Positions 5,379 to 13,498 of a stretch of DNA of 15,415 nucleotides are shown in pieces. The position numbers and the translations under genes are program-made. The DNA is from Oribacterium sp. GTDB taxonomy: Bacteria; Bacillota_A; Clostridia; Lachnospirales; Lachnospiraceae. The stretch is from positions 1-15,415 of the forward strand of contig JAGAXP010000115.1 in the NCBI GenBank assembly GCA_017940955.1, written 5' to 3'. Position 1 is the first letter of the stretch, and each line of letters opens with the position of its first letter. The notes below the pieces were generated by a model. The model was not told the origin of the DNA and searched no databases. It was given only the letters and a program-made list of their open reading frames with translations.

Positions 5379-7073
5379 ATGAGAACGAAAAGACTTGGAG
5401 ATATGCTGGTAGAGTTAAATCTGCTTACAGAACAGCAATTAAATGAGGCTCTTGCTATACAGAAAAAGGAGCATGAACGACTGGGAACCACTCTGGTCGA
5501 TCATGGATACATTACCGAGGCACAGATGGTAGATGCTCTCCGCATACAGCTTGGTATAGATTACATTGACCTTACCAAGACTGATATAGCACCGGAGATG
5601 TCTCAGTATATACCCAAAAATCTCGCAAAGCAGAACAGGATGGTTCCGGTTTCTCTTTCAAAGGACAGTCTGTTCCTGGCCATGGCGGATCCAACCAACT
5701 TCATGGCCATCGAGGAAGCAAAAAAGGCCAGTAAAAAGATCATCATACCCATGATCGCCGCCGGCAATGCGGTAGACCATACCATAAACACCCTGTACGG
5801 AAATGAAGGTGCTGCTCAGGCTATGGCTCAGATGCGTGCTGAGGCAGGAATAAGCGATGATGAGATACGAAGCTCAAACGATGATGCCATTGACGCAGGT
5901 GAGGAGTCTGCACCTACCATACGTCTTGTAAACTCCATCATCGAACGTGCCTTTATTGAAAATGCTTCGGATATCCACTGGGAGCCTACAGACGGAGATC
6001 TGGTCATCCGTATGAGAATCGACGGAAGACTTCACAAGATCCTGACCATACCACGTAACCTTATGGAGCCGGTAGTGTCGAGAATCAAGATCATGAGCCG
6101 TATGGATATCATTGAAAGACGTATCCCGCAGGACGGACGTGCCAAGGTACGTGTGAAAGGACAGGGGGTGGATCTTCGTGTGTCCACACTTCCTACCATT
6201 TACGGAGAAAACATTGTTATCAGAATTCTTCGAAGAGACGGTTCAAAGCTTAACAGAAGAGGAATCGGTATACCTGATACAGAGGATGAGAAGATATCAA
6301 AGCTCCTTCGTTTAACCAGTGGAGTTATCATGATCGTGGGACCTACTGGTTCAGGTAAGTCCTCTACCATGTATGCTCTTGTCAATGAGATGCTTTCGGA
6401 GTCAACGAACCTGATCAGCCTTGAAGACCCTGTGGAGTACAACATTAACGGAGCCATCCAGGTACAGATCAATGAAAAAGTTGGACTGACCTTTGCCTCC
6501 GGACTTCGTTCCATACTTCGTCAGGATCCGGATATCATATGCGTCGGTGAGATTCGAGACAGTGAGACTGCGGAGATTGCCATGAGAGCGGCCATCACCG
6601 GACACCTGGTTATCACCACTATCCATACAGAGGACGCTGTCAGCGCCATTGACCGTCTGAAGGATATGGGGGTTGCGCCTTATCTTATCGCGGCAGGACT
6701 AAGAGGTATCATTTCACAGAGACTCCTGCGCCGTATCTGCGTGAACTGTAAGGAAGAGGAAGAGGTTCCGGTAACAAAGATAAGGATGGCGGGACTTTCG
6801 GAACGTCCCGGAAGAAAATTCTATCATGGCCGAGGCTGTGATATGTGCTTTAATTCCGGCTACAGAGGACGTATAGGTGATTTCGAAGTTCTGGTCATGA
6901 ATGACGCTCTGAGACAGTGCATCACCAACGGGGGAGATAAGCAGGAGTTCCAGCGCCTTGCCAAGGAGACTGGCTATGTCACCATGCTCCAGAATGCTGA
7001 CCGACTTGTGGAAGAAGGAATCACAACTGTTGATGAGGTCATGAGAACAGTTACGGAGCTGGATGATTTCTGA
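5379..7073 (+). CDS. pilB: Type IV pilus assembly ATPase PilB (GspE/PilB family)
   Basis: The 564-aa cytoplasmic hexameric ATPase powers pilin extraction from the membrane and pilus extension. Residues 1-140 are the MshEN/T2SSE N-terminal domain (RLGDMLVELNLLTEQQLNEA... GYITEAQMVDAL... IPKNLAKQNRMVPV). The motor domain shows a Walker A GPTGSGKSS at 321-329, an Asp box (LISLEDPVEY) at 345-354, a Walker B DIICVGEIRDSETAE at 385-399 with the catalytic Glu at 391, and a His box TGHLVITTIHT at 407-417. The zinc site that marks PilB/GspE rather than PilT is present as C454/C457 and C487/C490. The length is normal. The ATG has only a weak ribosome site. It is the first gene of the pil cluster and is followed after 97 nt by the TraX gene. 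Confidence 0.97.
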   Translation: MRTKRLGDMLVELNLLTEQQLNEALAIQKKEHERLGTTLVDHGYITEAQMVDALRIQLGIDYIDLTKTDIAPEMSQYIPKNLAKQNRMVPVSLSKDSLFLAMADPTNFMAIEEAKKASKKIIIPMIAAGNAVDHTINTLYGNEGAAQAMAQMRAEAGISDDEIRSSNDDAIDAGEESAPTIRLVNSIIERAFIENASDIHWEPTDGDLVIRMRIDGRLHKILTIPRNLMEPVVSRIKIMSRMDIIERRIPQDGRAKVRVKGQGVDLRVSTLPTIYGENIVIRILRRDGSKLNRRGIGIPDTEDEKISKLLRLTSGVIMIVGPTGSGKSSTMYALVNEMLSESTNLISLEDPVEYNINGAIQVQINEKVGLTFASGLRSILRQDPDIICVGEIRDSETAEIAMRAAITGHLVITTIHTEDAVSAIDRLKDMGVAPYLIAAGLRGIISQRLLRRICVNCKEEEEVPVTKIRMAGLSERPGRKFYHGRGCDMCFNSGYRGRIGDFEVLVMNDALRQCITNGGDKQEFQRLAKETGYVTMLQNADRLVEEGITTVDEVMRTVTELDDF

Positions 7074-7170
7074 TGCCTGCATCCGGACTGTTACGCGCTT
7101 ACGTTTTATGAAAGGTTTGGACTGCTTCTGAACCTGAAGAGAGGAATCCTCCGATGCCGGATAATGACTT

Positions 7171-7935
7171 ATGAATAAAACAACAATCAAACTTCTGGCA
7201 CTTGTGACCATGCTGCTTGATCATGTGGCCCTGATCATTCTGACACCGGGTATAGAGGGAGACACAAAGATACTTGAGACCCTGCATCTGTCCCTTCCGA
7301 CTGCCGTATTTCTCAACAGGGCCTTTCTGAGCGTGGGGAGCATGGCGGGTTCGATTATGATCTACAGCGTGATCGAGGGCTGCCACTACACAAAAGATAT
7401 AAAGAAATATCTCCTTAGATTTATCGCATTCGGAATTGTCGCGCAGATCCCCTTTCTGATGCTTGGAATCCGATACCTGAATATGCTCATAGCTCTTGCG
7501 CTGTGTCTCATGACCGTGCATGTCAGGTATCATGTGACAGATAAGGGCAGGAGAGGAATGCTGTATCTTTTGCTTATGGCGGCGAACCTCCACACCGACT
7601 GGAATCTGAGAGCTGTGCCCTTTACATTGATACTGATCAGGGCTTTCCATCCGGAGCCTAGACCAAGGTGCGTCCGGATAGACAAAAGGGAGCTTGGGAA
7701 CGCATGGCTCAGATGCATCATACTTTATATGGCAGTGGATTTCTTTTCCGGAGAAAGCATTGCCGAAGTTTTTACCGGCTGCACAGGTGTTTTGCTTGCA
7801 GCTCTTTTGACCACCTTCTGCTACAGCGGAAAGCAGTCGGCTTCGGGTAAGTTCATTAAATACGGTTTTTATGCTTTTTATCCGCTTCATTTATTGGCAC
7901 TCATTCTGATTTACCGGAAGATACAAGGGATATAA
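7171..7935 (+). CDS. TraX-family integral membrane protein within the pilus operon
   Basis: The 254-aa protein has about seven or eight hydrophobic segments and matches the TraX family. It starts KLLALVTMLLDHVAL, with the characteristic Asp-His at the end of the first segment (D17-H18), has TDWNLRAVPF at 142-151, and ends YGFYAFYPLHLLALIL, the conserved C-terminal 'FY.fYP.HL' motif. The F-plasmid TraX acetylates the N-terminus of F pilin; many chromosomal TraX relatives have no tested role. Here it lies between pilB and pilT in the same orientation, 97 nt after pilB and 33 nt before pilT, so modification of a pilin or another surface product is a reasonable inference. The ATG at 7171 lacks a strong ribosome site. 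A long open frame antisense to it looks like a shadow. Confidence 0.88.
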   Translation: MNKTTIKLLALVTMLLDHVALIILTPGIEGDTKILETLHLSLPTAVFLNRAFLSVGSMAGSIMIYSVIEGCHYTKDIKKYLLRFIAFGIVAQIPFLMLGIRYLNMLIALALCLMTVHVRYHVTDKGRRGMLYLLLMAANLHTDWNLRAVPFTLILIRAFHPEPRPRCVRIDKRELGNAWLRCIILYMAVDFFSGESIAEVFTGCTGVLLAALLTTFCYSGKQSASGKFIKYGFYAFYPLHLLALILIYRKIQGI

Positions 7936-7968
7936 AAGCCTGAAGGCTCATAATAAAGGAGAAAAGAT

Positions 7969-9021
7969 ATGCTGCACATTGAAGATATCGTTGCACTTGC
8001 AAAAAAAAGAGGAGCTTCGGACATTCATCTTATCGAGGGACTTCGTATCAAATGCAGACTCGACGGACGCATAGTGGATCTTGCCGAAAATGTTCTCACC
8101 GCGGATGACTGCGAGCATCTCGCGAAGGAAATGGCAGGGGATAATTTTGATGCCATTAAGGAAATCGGAGAACTCGACTGCGGTGGAAATATCGCTTCAG
8201 AACGTGTGCGCATCAATCTGTTCAGACAGAAGGGCAGCATCTCGGCAGCCATCAGAATACTGTCGGATAAGATCCCGGATCTCGATGTGCTGGGACTTCC
8301 GCCAGTTGTTTCAAGTTTTCCCACTATCCAGAAGGGAATCATTCTTGTTACCGGTGAGAACGGTTCCGGAAAATCAACAACTCTCGCCGCCATTCTGGAC
8401 AAGATAAACCATACAAGAAACGAGCATATCATTACCCTTGAGGATCCTATCGAGTATGTGTACAGTTCGGATAAATGTATCATCAACCAGCGTGAGATAG
8501 GAAAGGATACCGAAAGCTATGCCAACGGCTTAAGAGCTATCCTGAGAGAGGATCCTGATGTAATACTCATAGGAGAAATGCGTGACCTTGAGACCATTGA
8601 AACCGCACTTACTGCGGCAGAGACCGGCCATCTTGTTTTTGCGACCCTTCATACAAACGGAGCCGTAAGCTCCATCGACAGAATAGTCAGTGTATTTCCG
8701 GATTCCAAACAGCAGCAGATCAGACTTCAGCTGGCGGGAGCTCTGAAGGCTGTTCTTTCGCAGCAGCTTCTGGTAAGGGCAGAGGGAAAGGGACGTTGTG
8801 TGGCTGCGGAGATCATGGTGATGACCAATGCCCTTCAGAACCTCATAAGAGAAGGAAAGACCCATCAAATGCAGAGTTTTATGTTAAGCTCCGCAGATCA
8901 GGGGTCTCTTACCATGGACAACTGTCTTTTGAAGCTTGCAGCTGAGAGAAAGATAAGCGCAGACACGGCTGTGGAAGCGGCTGTAGATCAGGACTATGTG
9001 AAAAAGAGACTTTTCGGATAA
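7969..9021 (+). CDS. pilT: Pilus retraction ATPase PilT
   Basis: The 350-aa product has the length and layout of PilT: a small N-terminal PAS-like domain (residues 1-105) and a RecA-like motor. The Walker A is GENGSGKST at 129-137, where most family members have GPTGSGKST. The Asp box (ITLEDPIEY) is at 155-163, the Walker B DVILIGEMRDLETIE at 197-211 with Glu 203, and the His box TGHLVFATLHT at 219-229. The PilT-specific AIRNLIRE-like signature is present as ALQNLIREGKTHQ at 288-300, and there are no zinc cysteines, which separates it from PilB. It should power pilus depolymerisation and hence twitching or DNA uptake. GGAG lies 7-8 nt before the ATG. Confidence 0.95.
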   Translation: MLHIEDIVALAKKRGASDIHLIEGLRIKCRLDGRIVDLAENVLTADDCEHLAKEMAGDNFDAIKEIGELDCGGNIASERVRINLFRQKGSISAAIRILSDKIPDLDVLGLPPVVSSFPTIQKGIILVTGENGSGKSTTLAAILDKINHTRNEHIITLEDPIEYVYSSDKCIINQREIGKDTESYANGLRAILREDPDVILIGEMRDLETIETALTAAETGHLVFATLHTNGAVSSIDRIVSVFPDSKQQQIRLQLAGALKAVLSQQLLVRAEGKGRCVAAEIMVMTNALQNLIREGKTHQMQSFMLSSADQGSLTMDNCLLKLAAERKISADTAVEAAVDQDYVKKRLFG

Positions 9022-9369
9022 GCCGGATTATTCATGTAAAATCCCCAAATAAATAAAAAATCAATTAAAATTAGCTAAACTATTTGTAAAAGAAGAATTT
9101 TGCTGTATAATGCTATTGAAAAAATAAATTACTTACTTTAAAACATAGATAGCGCGTTACTTAAGATATTTGTAAATTATGTCGATATATTGTATAGGAA
9201 AGATATATATTTAAGTTTCTACATTATCTTTTGGATTTTAATAAAAAATAACAGATTATGGATGATGCAGCAGCTTGTTTTATATCCTTCCGGACAGTGA
9301 CAGAATTACTTGAAGATTGAAAAGTCGATGTATCTTTAGGATGATGCTATGGGAACGGGGTGACGCTAT
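9022..9369 (+). other. 348-nt AT-rich gap between pilT and pilC, with a promoter
   Basis: No coding sense is visible on either strand. The only clear signal is a promoter-like TTTGTA (9083-9088), 17 nt, TATAAT (9106-9111), which would give pilC and possibly the pilins a transcript separate from pilB-traX-pilT, with a leader of about 250 nt. No convincing terminator follows pilT. Confidence 0.5.
9083..9111 (+). promoter_or_regulatory. Promoter upstream of pilC
   Basis: TTTGTA (9083-9088) and a perfect TATAAT (9106-9111), spaced by 17 nt. Confidence 0.5.
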
Positions 9370-10590
9370 TTGACTACATATTCATATAAGGCTTTAACTG
9401 CAGAGGGTATAGAGACCAAAGGCGTGGTTCAGGCTCAGGATGAATATGCTGCCGTTAGACAGATAAAACAAAAATGTCCTATAGTTACGAGCCTTACGCC
9501 GGTGAATTCGGACATGACGAAGCTGAAACAGATGCTGTCCACGGATATCGGCAGTCCTCGCATCAAGACCAGAGCCCTCGCACTGATGTGTTCGCAGTTC
9601 GCTATAACACTACAGTCCGGGATGCCCATAGGCAGGGCTATCGACATGATAGCCAAACAGACGGAAGATAAAAAGCTTCGAAAAATACTTACAGATGCCG
9701 CTGAGGATGTATTGGGTGGTTCGACACTGACCAGCGCATTTGAAAAATATGAGGAGGCTTTTCCTCTTACGTTTCTGGAAACTATCAGGGCAGGCGAGGT
9801 ATCAGGAACATTGGAAAACTCGTTCACCAAGATGCACAGGTACTATGAAAGAAGTGCGAAAAACAGTGAAAAGATCAGGAGCGCATTAACTTATCCTATT
9901 TTCGTTGTTTGCGTTGCGTTCATCGTACTCATCATAATCATGGTGAAGGTCATACCGACAATGGCGGAGGTTTTCTCCAGTCTCGGCGGTGAGCTCCCGC
10001 TGATGACCAGGATGATGATAGGTATGGCGAATTTCCTGCATGACTGGTGGGCGCTTCTGTTCATTTTGATCATTGCTTTTGTGATCGGATGGAAGCTCTA
10101 TACCAGAACAGAAAAAGGAATGATCACACATGCGAAGCTGATGCTCAGGATGCCGGTACTCGGAAAGATCAATGTCATGAACGGTTCCGCACAGTTTGCC
10201 AATACCATGTCCACCATGCTTGCATCGGGTCTTACACTTAACAACGCCGTGTCTGTAACTTCAAAGGTCCTTGACAATTATCTTTTGCGGATGGATGTAA
10301 AGGATATGATAGGAAAGATCGAAGAAGGAAAACAGATCGGGGAATGTATAAAGGACTGCGGTTATTTTCCGGATTCCCTGAAGGACATGTGTTCTGTGGG
10401 TGAAGAGACAGGTGAGCTTGACAAGACACTGGAAACCATCGGAGATTACTTTGCAGGTGAGACCGAAAGGCTTATTCATCAGGCTATAACGATGCTGGAG
10501 CCTACGTTGCTCGTCCTCATGGCGATTTTTGCAGGTTTCCTTGTAATATCGGTTTATCTGCCGATGTTCACAATGTATGACCTGTTCTGA
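9370..10590 (+). CDS. pilC: Type IV pilus inner-membrane platform protein PilC (GspF family)
   Basis: The 406-aa protein contains two GspF/T2SSF domains, at about 70-195 (CSQFAITLQSGMPIGRAI... ETIRAGEVSGTLENSFTKM) and 272-400 (FANTMSTMLASGLTLNNAV... MCSVGEETGELDKTLETIGDYF). Three membrane segments lie at about 175-197, 226-243 and 376-398. PilC is the membrane platform on which the PilB and PilT motors act in turn. The start is a TTG at 9370: GGGGTG lies 7 nt upstream, and the nearby ATG at 9349 runs into a TGA within four codons. The N-terminus (YSYKALTAEGIETKGVVQA) is the normal family start, so the TTG is well supported. Confidence 0.95.
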   Translation: MTTYSYKALTAEGIETKGVVQAQDEYAAVRQIKQKCPIVTSLTPVNSDMTKLKQMLSTDIGSPRIKTRALALMCSQFAITLQSGMPIGRAIDMIAKQTEDKKLRKILTDAAEDVLGGSTLTSAFEKYEEAFPLTFLETIRAGEVSGTLENSFTKMHRYYERSAKNSEKIRSALTYPIFVVCVAFIVLIIIMVKVIPTMAEVFSSLGGELPLMTRMMIGMANFLHDWWALLFILIIAFVIGWKLYTRTEKGMITHAKLMLRMPVLGKINVMNGSAQFANTMSTMLASGLTLNNAVSVTSKVLDNYLLRMDVKDMIGKIEEGKQIGECIKDCGYFPDSLKDMCSVGEETGELDKTLETIGDYFAGETERLIHQAITMLEPTLLVLMAIFAGFLVISVYLPMFTMYDLF

Positions 10591-10681
10591 AGGGGAACAA
10601 AGGTCGAAAAAAATAGTTACAAAAGGTACTGCAGGGAGGCAGATCTTATAAATCAAGAAGGAATATCAGGAGGTTAAAGGT

Positions 10682-11104
10682 ATGTTCAAGAAGTTAAATA
10701 AAAAAGGTTTCACATTAGCCGAGTTGCTGATCGTAGTAGCTATCATCGGCGTACTCGTAGCGATTTCTATTCCGATTTTTACAAGTCAGCTTGAGAAGGC
10801 TCGTGAAGCAACAGATGAGGCTAATATTCGTGCGATTTACGCCCAGTTGACAGCAGATGTTTTAACAGAGAATACTGCAGCTACTGATTGTCCGGCAGCA
10901 AAGACATATAAAGTTGAAAAAGCTGCTGATGGTGTTGTAACTGGGACAGCGACATATACTATGGTACAGCAGAAATCAGGTACAGAAGGTGACAAGAATC
11001 TTGTTATTGGTGGTGCAAGTATTGAACATGATGATTTTGCGACTGGAACATGCACGATTATTATCAAGAGTGATGGTACACCGACAAGCATTGCATTTTC
11101 TTGA
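10682..11104 (+). CDS. pilA: Type IV major-type prepilin (PilA-like)
   Basis: The 140-aa prepilin has a 9-residue leader MFKKLNKKG, cleaved before F10 by prepilin peptidase, then the hydrophobic helix FTLAELLIVVAIIGVLVAIS with the invariant Glu at mature position 5. The globular part has only two cysteines (in ATDCPAAK and TGTCTIII), which could form the disulphide of a pilin D-region. A strong GGAGG lies 8 nt upstream. It sits 91 nt after pilC and its size fits the main fibre subunit. The nearest prepilin peptidase is not in the window. The next pilin gene is separated by a 411-nt structured gap. Confidence 0.95.
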   Translation: MFKKLNKKGFTLAELLIVVAIIGVLVAISIPIFTSQLEKAREATDEANIRAIYAQLTADVLTENTAATDCPAAKTYKVEKAADGVVTGTATYTMVQQKSGTEGDKNLVIGGASIEHDDFATGTCTIIIKSDGTPTSIAFS

Positions 11105-11165
11105 TTGAAGGATTCTGTATATAAATTGTATTTTGTTTTATTTACAGATTGTATGTTTATGAAAG

Positions 11166-11246
11166 ACGGATATGGTTTTGCTTTGGAATTGTTGTTATTG
11201 GGTTTAAGTAATCTAATTGATAGCAGTTTTTTATGACCATATCCGT
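11166..11246. repeat. 11-bp perfect inverted repeat, 59-nt loop, after the first pilin gene
   Basis: ACGGATATGGT (11166-11176) and ACCATATCCGT (11236-11246) are exact complements. The second arm follows a run of six T and is not followed by one, so a simple terminator is unlikely. It is in non-coding DNA 62 nt after the pilin stop. Confidence 0.55.
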
Positions 11247-11259
11247 ACTAATTGTTAGC

Positions 11260-11290
11260 TTGAAAAGACTAAAGAGACATATGGTATGAT
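11260..11290 (+). promoter_or_regulatory. Extended -10 promoter upstream of the second pilin
   Basis: TGG-TATGAT (11282-11290) is an extended -10 box. A TTGAAA at 11260-11265 lies 19 nt upstream, slightly far. Transcripts would begin near 11297 and carry a leader of about 220 nt. Confidence 0.4.
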
Positions 11291-11323
11291 GACTAAGAGA
11301 GCAGCTTCTTCTGTAGCCATTAA

Positions 11324-11477
11324 ACTGTATTAGTATTATTGTTCGCTGTGTTGGCGGTCAAGCTAAAATAAGCATTACTTAATACAGTATGTATTCCACA
11401 TGGAAGTTTAAGGGGTGTAAGTCTCCTGTGTATATTTGTTTTATAGTGAACTTATACACCTAAAGGACTTACGCCTT
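11324..11477 (+). promoter_or_regulatory. Structured leader with terminator/antiterminator potential before the second pilin
   Basis: Three elements follow one another. First, ACTGTATTA (11324-11332) pairs with TAATACAGT (11380-11388). Second, AAGGGGTGTAAGTC (11410-11423) pairs, with wobbles, with GACTTACGCCTT (11466-11477), which runs into TTTTT (11476-11480). Third, GTGTATA (11428-11434) pairs with TATACAC (11453-11459) inside it. The 5' arm GGTGTAAGT can instead pair with ACTTATACACC (11450-11460), which would undo the terminator stem. The layout resembles an attenuator; no known riboswitch class was recognised. Confidence 0.5.
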
Positions 11478-11515
11478 TTTGTTGTCAGAATATAGAATAT
11501 GTGATGGTGGCTGAT

Positions 11516-12112
11516 ATGAAATGTCATTGTAAAAAAGGTTTTACGCTTACTGAGCTCCTGATTGTTGTCGTAATCGTGGGGATACTTGTTGCAATCTCTG
11601 TGCCGATAATCAATAAGCAGCTTGAAAAGGCTAGAGAAGCCCATGATATAGCTGTAATGAGGCAGGCAGCGGCGGCAGCGATGCATTATTACTATATGGG
11701 TATTAATGGTGCAGACTGTGAAAAGACAACAAAGGAAAACGTTGATGGTGTAGAGTACTATCTTAAGTGGTGGAATAATAAGCCAAAAGAAGAACAGAAT
11801 GCGGCCGGTGTATATAATCCCAGTAATGGTAAGTTTTATCCCACAAGAGAGGATGCAACTTCAAAAGGGTTAAAACCATATGGAAAAGGGACAGAACTAG
11901 ATGGTGAAACTACGTTTACAATGGCAAATGAACGAGGTGCTTACGCATCGGATAAAGATTATACCAAAGCCGTTGTTATGGTTTCGATATTTCCATATGC
12001 TAGTCAACCCTACGCAGATATTTATTGGAAATCATTAAAGGAAGGTAAGTATATAGGCGGACCAAATTCTGGGAACATTGCCAATTACAGTATGAGAGTG
12101 AACTTTAATTAA
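11516..12112 (+). CDS. Second type IV prepilin, medium size
   Basis: From ATG 11516 the product is 198 aa with leader MKCHCKKG, cleavage before FTLTELLIVVVIVGILVAIS, and Glu at mature position 5. GGTGG lies 5-6 nt upstream of this ATG; GTG 11501 and ATG 11504 are in frame but have no ribosome site, and they would lengthen the leader. The mature protein has an Ala-rich helix (RQAAAAAMHYYYMG) and a 130-residue head rich in Tyr, Lys and Asn. It is larger than the 140-aa pilin and could be a minor or tip-associated subunit. The structured leader just upstream suggests separate control. Confidence 0.92.
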   Translation: MKCHCKKGFTLTELLIVVVIVGILVAISVPIINKQLEKAREAHDIAVMRQAAAAAMHYYYMGINGADCEKTTKENVDGVEYYLKWWNNKPKEEQNAAGVYNPSNGKFYPTREDATSKGLKPYGKGTELDGETTFTMANERGAYASDKDYTKAVVMVSIFPYASQPYADIYWKSLKEGKYIGGPNSGNIANYSMRVNFN

Positions 12113-12209
12113 TACGAATCAGGTGTTCTTTAATTTATAATATATATTTGTCGATGCAGAATATGGAAAGTATGGTTATTAAACTATATTCAAGAAAGCA
12201 GGTGTTACC

Positions 12210-13220
12210 ATGAAAGATGATACTAAATGTGGTTTTACTCTTGCAGAGCTTATGATTGTTGTGGTTATTGTGGGGATACTTGTAGCGATAAGTATCCCTA
12301 TTTTTGCAATGCAAATGAAAAAGAGCGGGCAGGCAACGGATCTTGCAAATATGCGTTCTGCCATGGCGGCAGCTATGGCGGACTGGTATAGTGAGAATTC
12401 TCCTTCCGGATATTCTAGATATTATGATTCTGAAAAGGGCGTCATGACAGATTCGATTCCAGCAGGATATGGTAAATCATCTGTTGAGTCATCGGAATTT
12501 GCAGCAAATCTGAATGCAAGTGGTATTCCTAATCCCGGTGCTTCGCGCTATATTGTGGTAAATATCGATGAAAGTGGAGCAATGACCTTGAGTTGGGGTG
12601 GAAATTCCTCATATATTAATGCTGTGAGCCCTTATAAGGGTAAGCTATTGTCTACTCTTCATGCTATGTCCAATGATGATCGAATGGCTGCTGACATAGC
12701 GACGCTTACAGCCATAGGTAATGAAATTCTTAGCAAGGGCTGGAGCTTACAGCAGTTAAAAGATACTCTTGGGATAAAGGTTCAGGGAAATACTGTTAGA
12801 GTAGCGGATTATTATCAGCTGAAGGATGACTCGGGATTGGAATCTAATGGTTTTGTTATCTCCAGTTACAGTGATTTTATGAATGTGCTGCAGAGTATTG
12901 GTTATGATAGTGGAGCAGGTACGTCGACAACCACATATTATGGAAATCAGAACAACTACTATACAAATAAGAATAAGGTTGTTCACACTAACTATGCAAA
13001 TTCACTCTTTTACTCGGATCAGTTGGCTACGAATCAGTTTATAGATAGAGATAATCATCCATTTGATAAGGATGCGACCATGAGGACTATCATACTTCAG
13101 GATGTTGTGCAAGAAAATGGGGTGATAAAGTCCTTTAAGATTTATTCGAAGGCTATGGAAAATCAAGCTAATATGACAGTGAATGATGTGAAAAAGTTTA
13201 CTATTACGATTGGACCATGA
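12210..13220 (+). CDS. Third type IV prepilin-like protein, unusually large
   Basis: The 336-aa protein starts MKDDTKCG, then FTLAELMIVVVIVGILVAIS: a prepilin leader with Gly at -1, Phe at +1 and Glu at +5, though Cys rather than Lys precedes the Gly. The conserved helix runs into KKSGQATDLANMRSAMAAAMADW, as in the two genes upstream. The head of about 280 residues is more than twice the usual pilin size, contains no cysteine, and has a Tyr/Asn/Thr-rich stretch (TSTTTYYGNQNNYYTNKNK, about residues 239-257). AGGTG lies 5 nt before the ATG. Large minor pilins often sit at the pilus tip and bind surfaces; that role is inferred. It ends the locus, with a terminator at 13269. Confidence 0.92.
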   Translation: MKDDTKCGFTLAELMIVVVIVGILVAISIPIFAMQMKKSGQATDLANMRSAMAAAMADWYSENSPSGYSRYYDSEKGVMTDSIPAGYGKSSVESSEFAANLNASGIPNPGASRYIVVNIDESGAMTLSWGGNSSYINAVSPYKGKLLSTLHAMSNDDRMAADIATLTAIGNEILSKGWSLQQLKDTLGIKVQGNTVRVADYYQLKDDSGLESNGFVISSYSDFMNVLQSIGYDSGAGTSTTTYYGNQNNYYTNKNKVVHTNYANSLFYSDQLATNQFIDRDNHPFDKDATMRTIILQDVVQENGVIKSFKIYSKAMENQANMTVNDVKKFTITIGP

Positions 13221-13268
13221 TCTTAAGATGGATGGGTTATCATAAATAAAAAAAACGAAGTGGTTAGA

Positions 13269-13316
13269 AGAGGTCGTTTGCCCTGGGTTATTAGACAGGG
13301 CAATGCCTCTTTTTTA
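13269..13316 (+). terminator. Terminator of the pilus locus
   Basis: AGAGG..TTGCCCT (13269-13284) pairs with AGGGCAA..CCTCT (13297-13310) with a small internal loop, followed by six or seven T. It lies 48 nt after the third pilin's stop. Confidence 0.88.
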
Positions 13317-13363
13317 TAAAAAAACAATGTTTCTTATAAAGGTTGACATAGTATACATTGATA

Positions 13364-13498
13364 GAGGGGAAGCGGAAAATGGTTGCCGATATGCTTCTCC
13401 TCTGAAGATAGCCTCTTGCAATAGCTGATTTTTGCCATCTTCCATTAGACTATATACTGGAGATTCAGGAAGACTTGCTGGCAGGTGAAAAAAAGTAA
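13364..13498 (+). pseudogene. Rpn-family (PD-(D/E)XK nuclease) C-terminal remnant, copy 1, interrupted
   Basis: Read in one frame this gives EGKRKMVADMLLL, stop, R, stop, PLAIADFCHLPLDYILEI, then QEDLLAGEKK and a TAA at 13496-13498. The pattern (a charged helix, then 'LAIADFCHLP') is the C-terminal tail typical of Rpn-type recombination-promoting nuclease or putative transposase proteins. Two in-frame stops (TGA, TAG) and loss of everything upstream make it a pseudogene. It is about 85% identical by eye over 104 nt to the fragment starting at 15312. Confidence 0.7.

Noticed and set aside
7099..7890. A 263-aa open frame antisense to the TraX gene
   Set aside because: It lies opposite a clear membrane protein gene with recognised motifs, has His/Gln/Ser-rich random-looking composition and no ribosome site, and overlaps a second antisense frame. 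Treated as a shadow.
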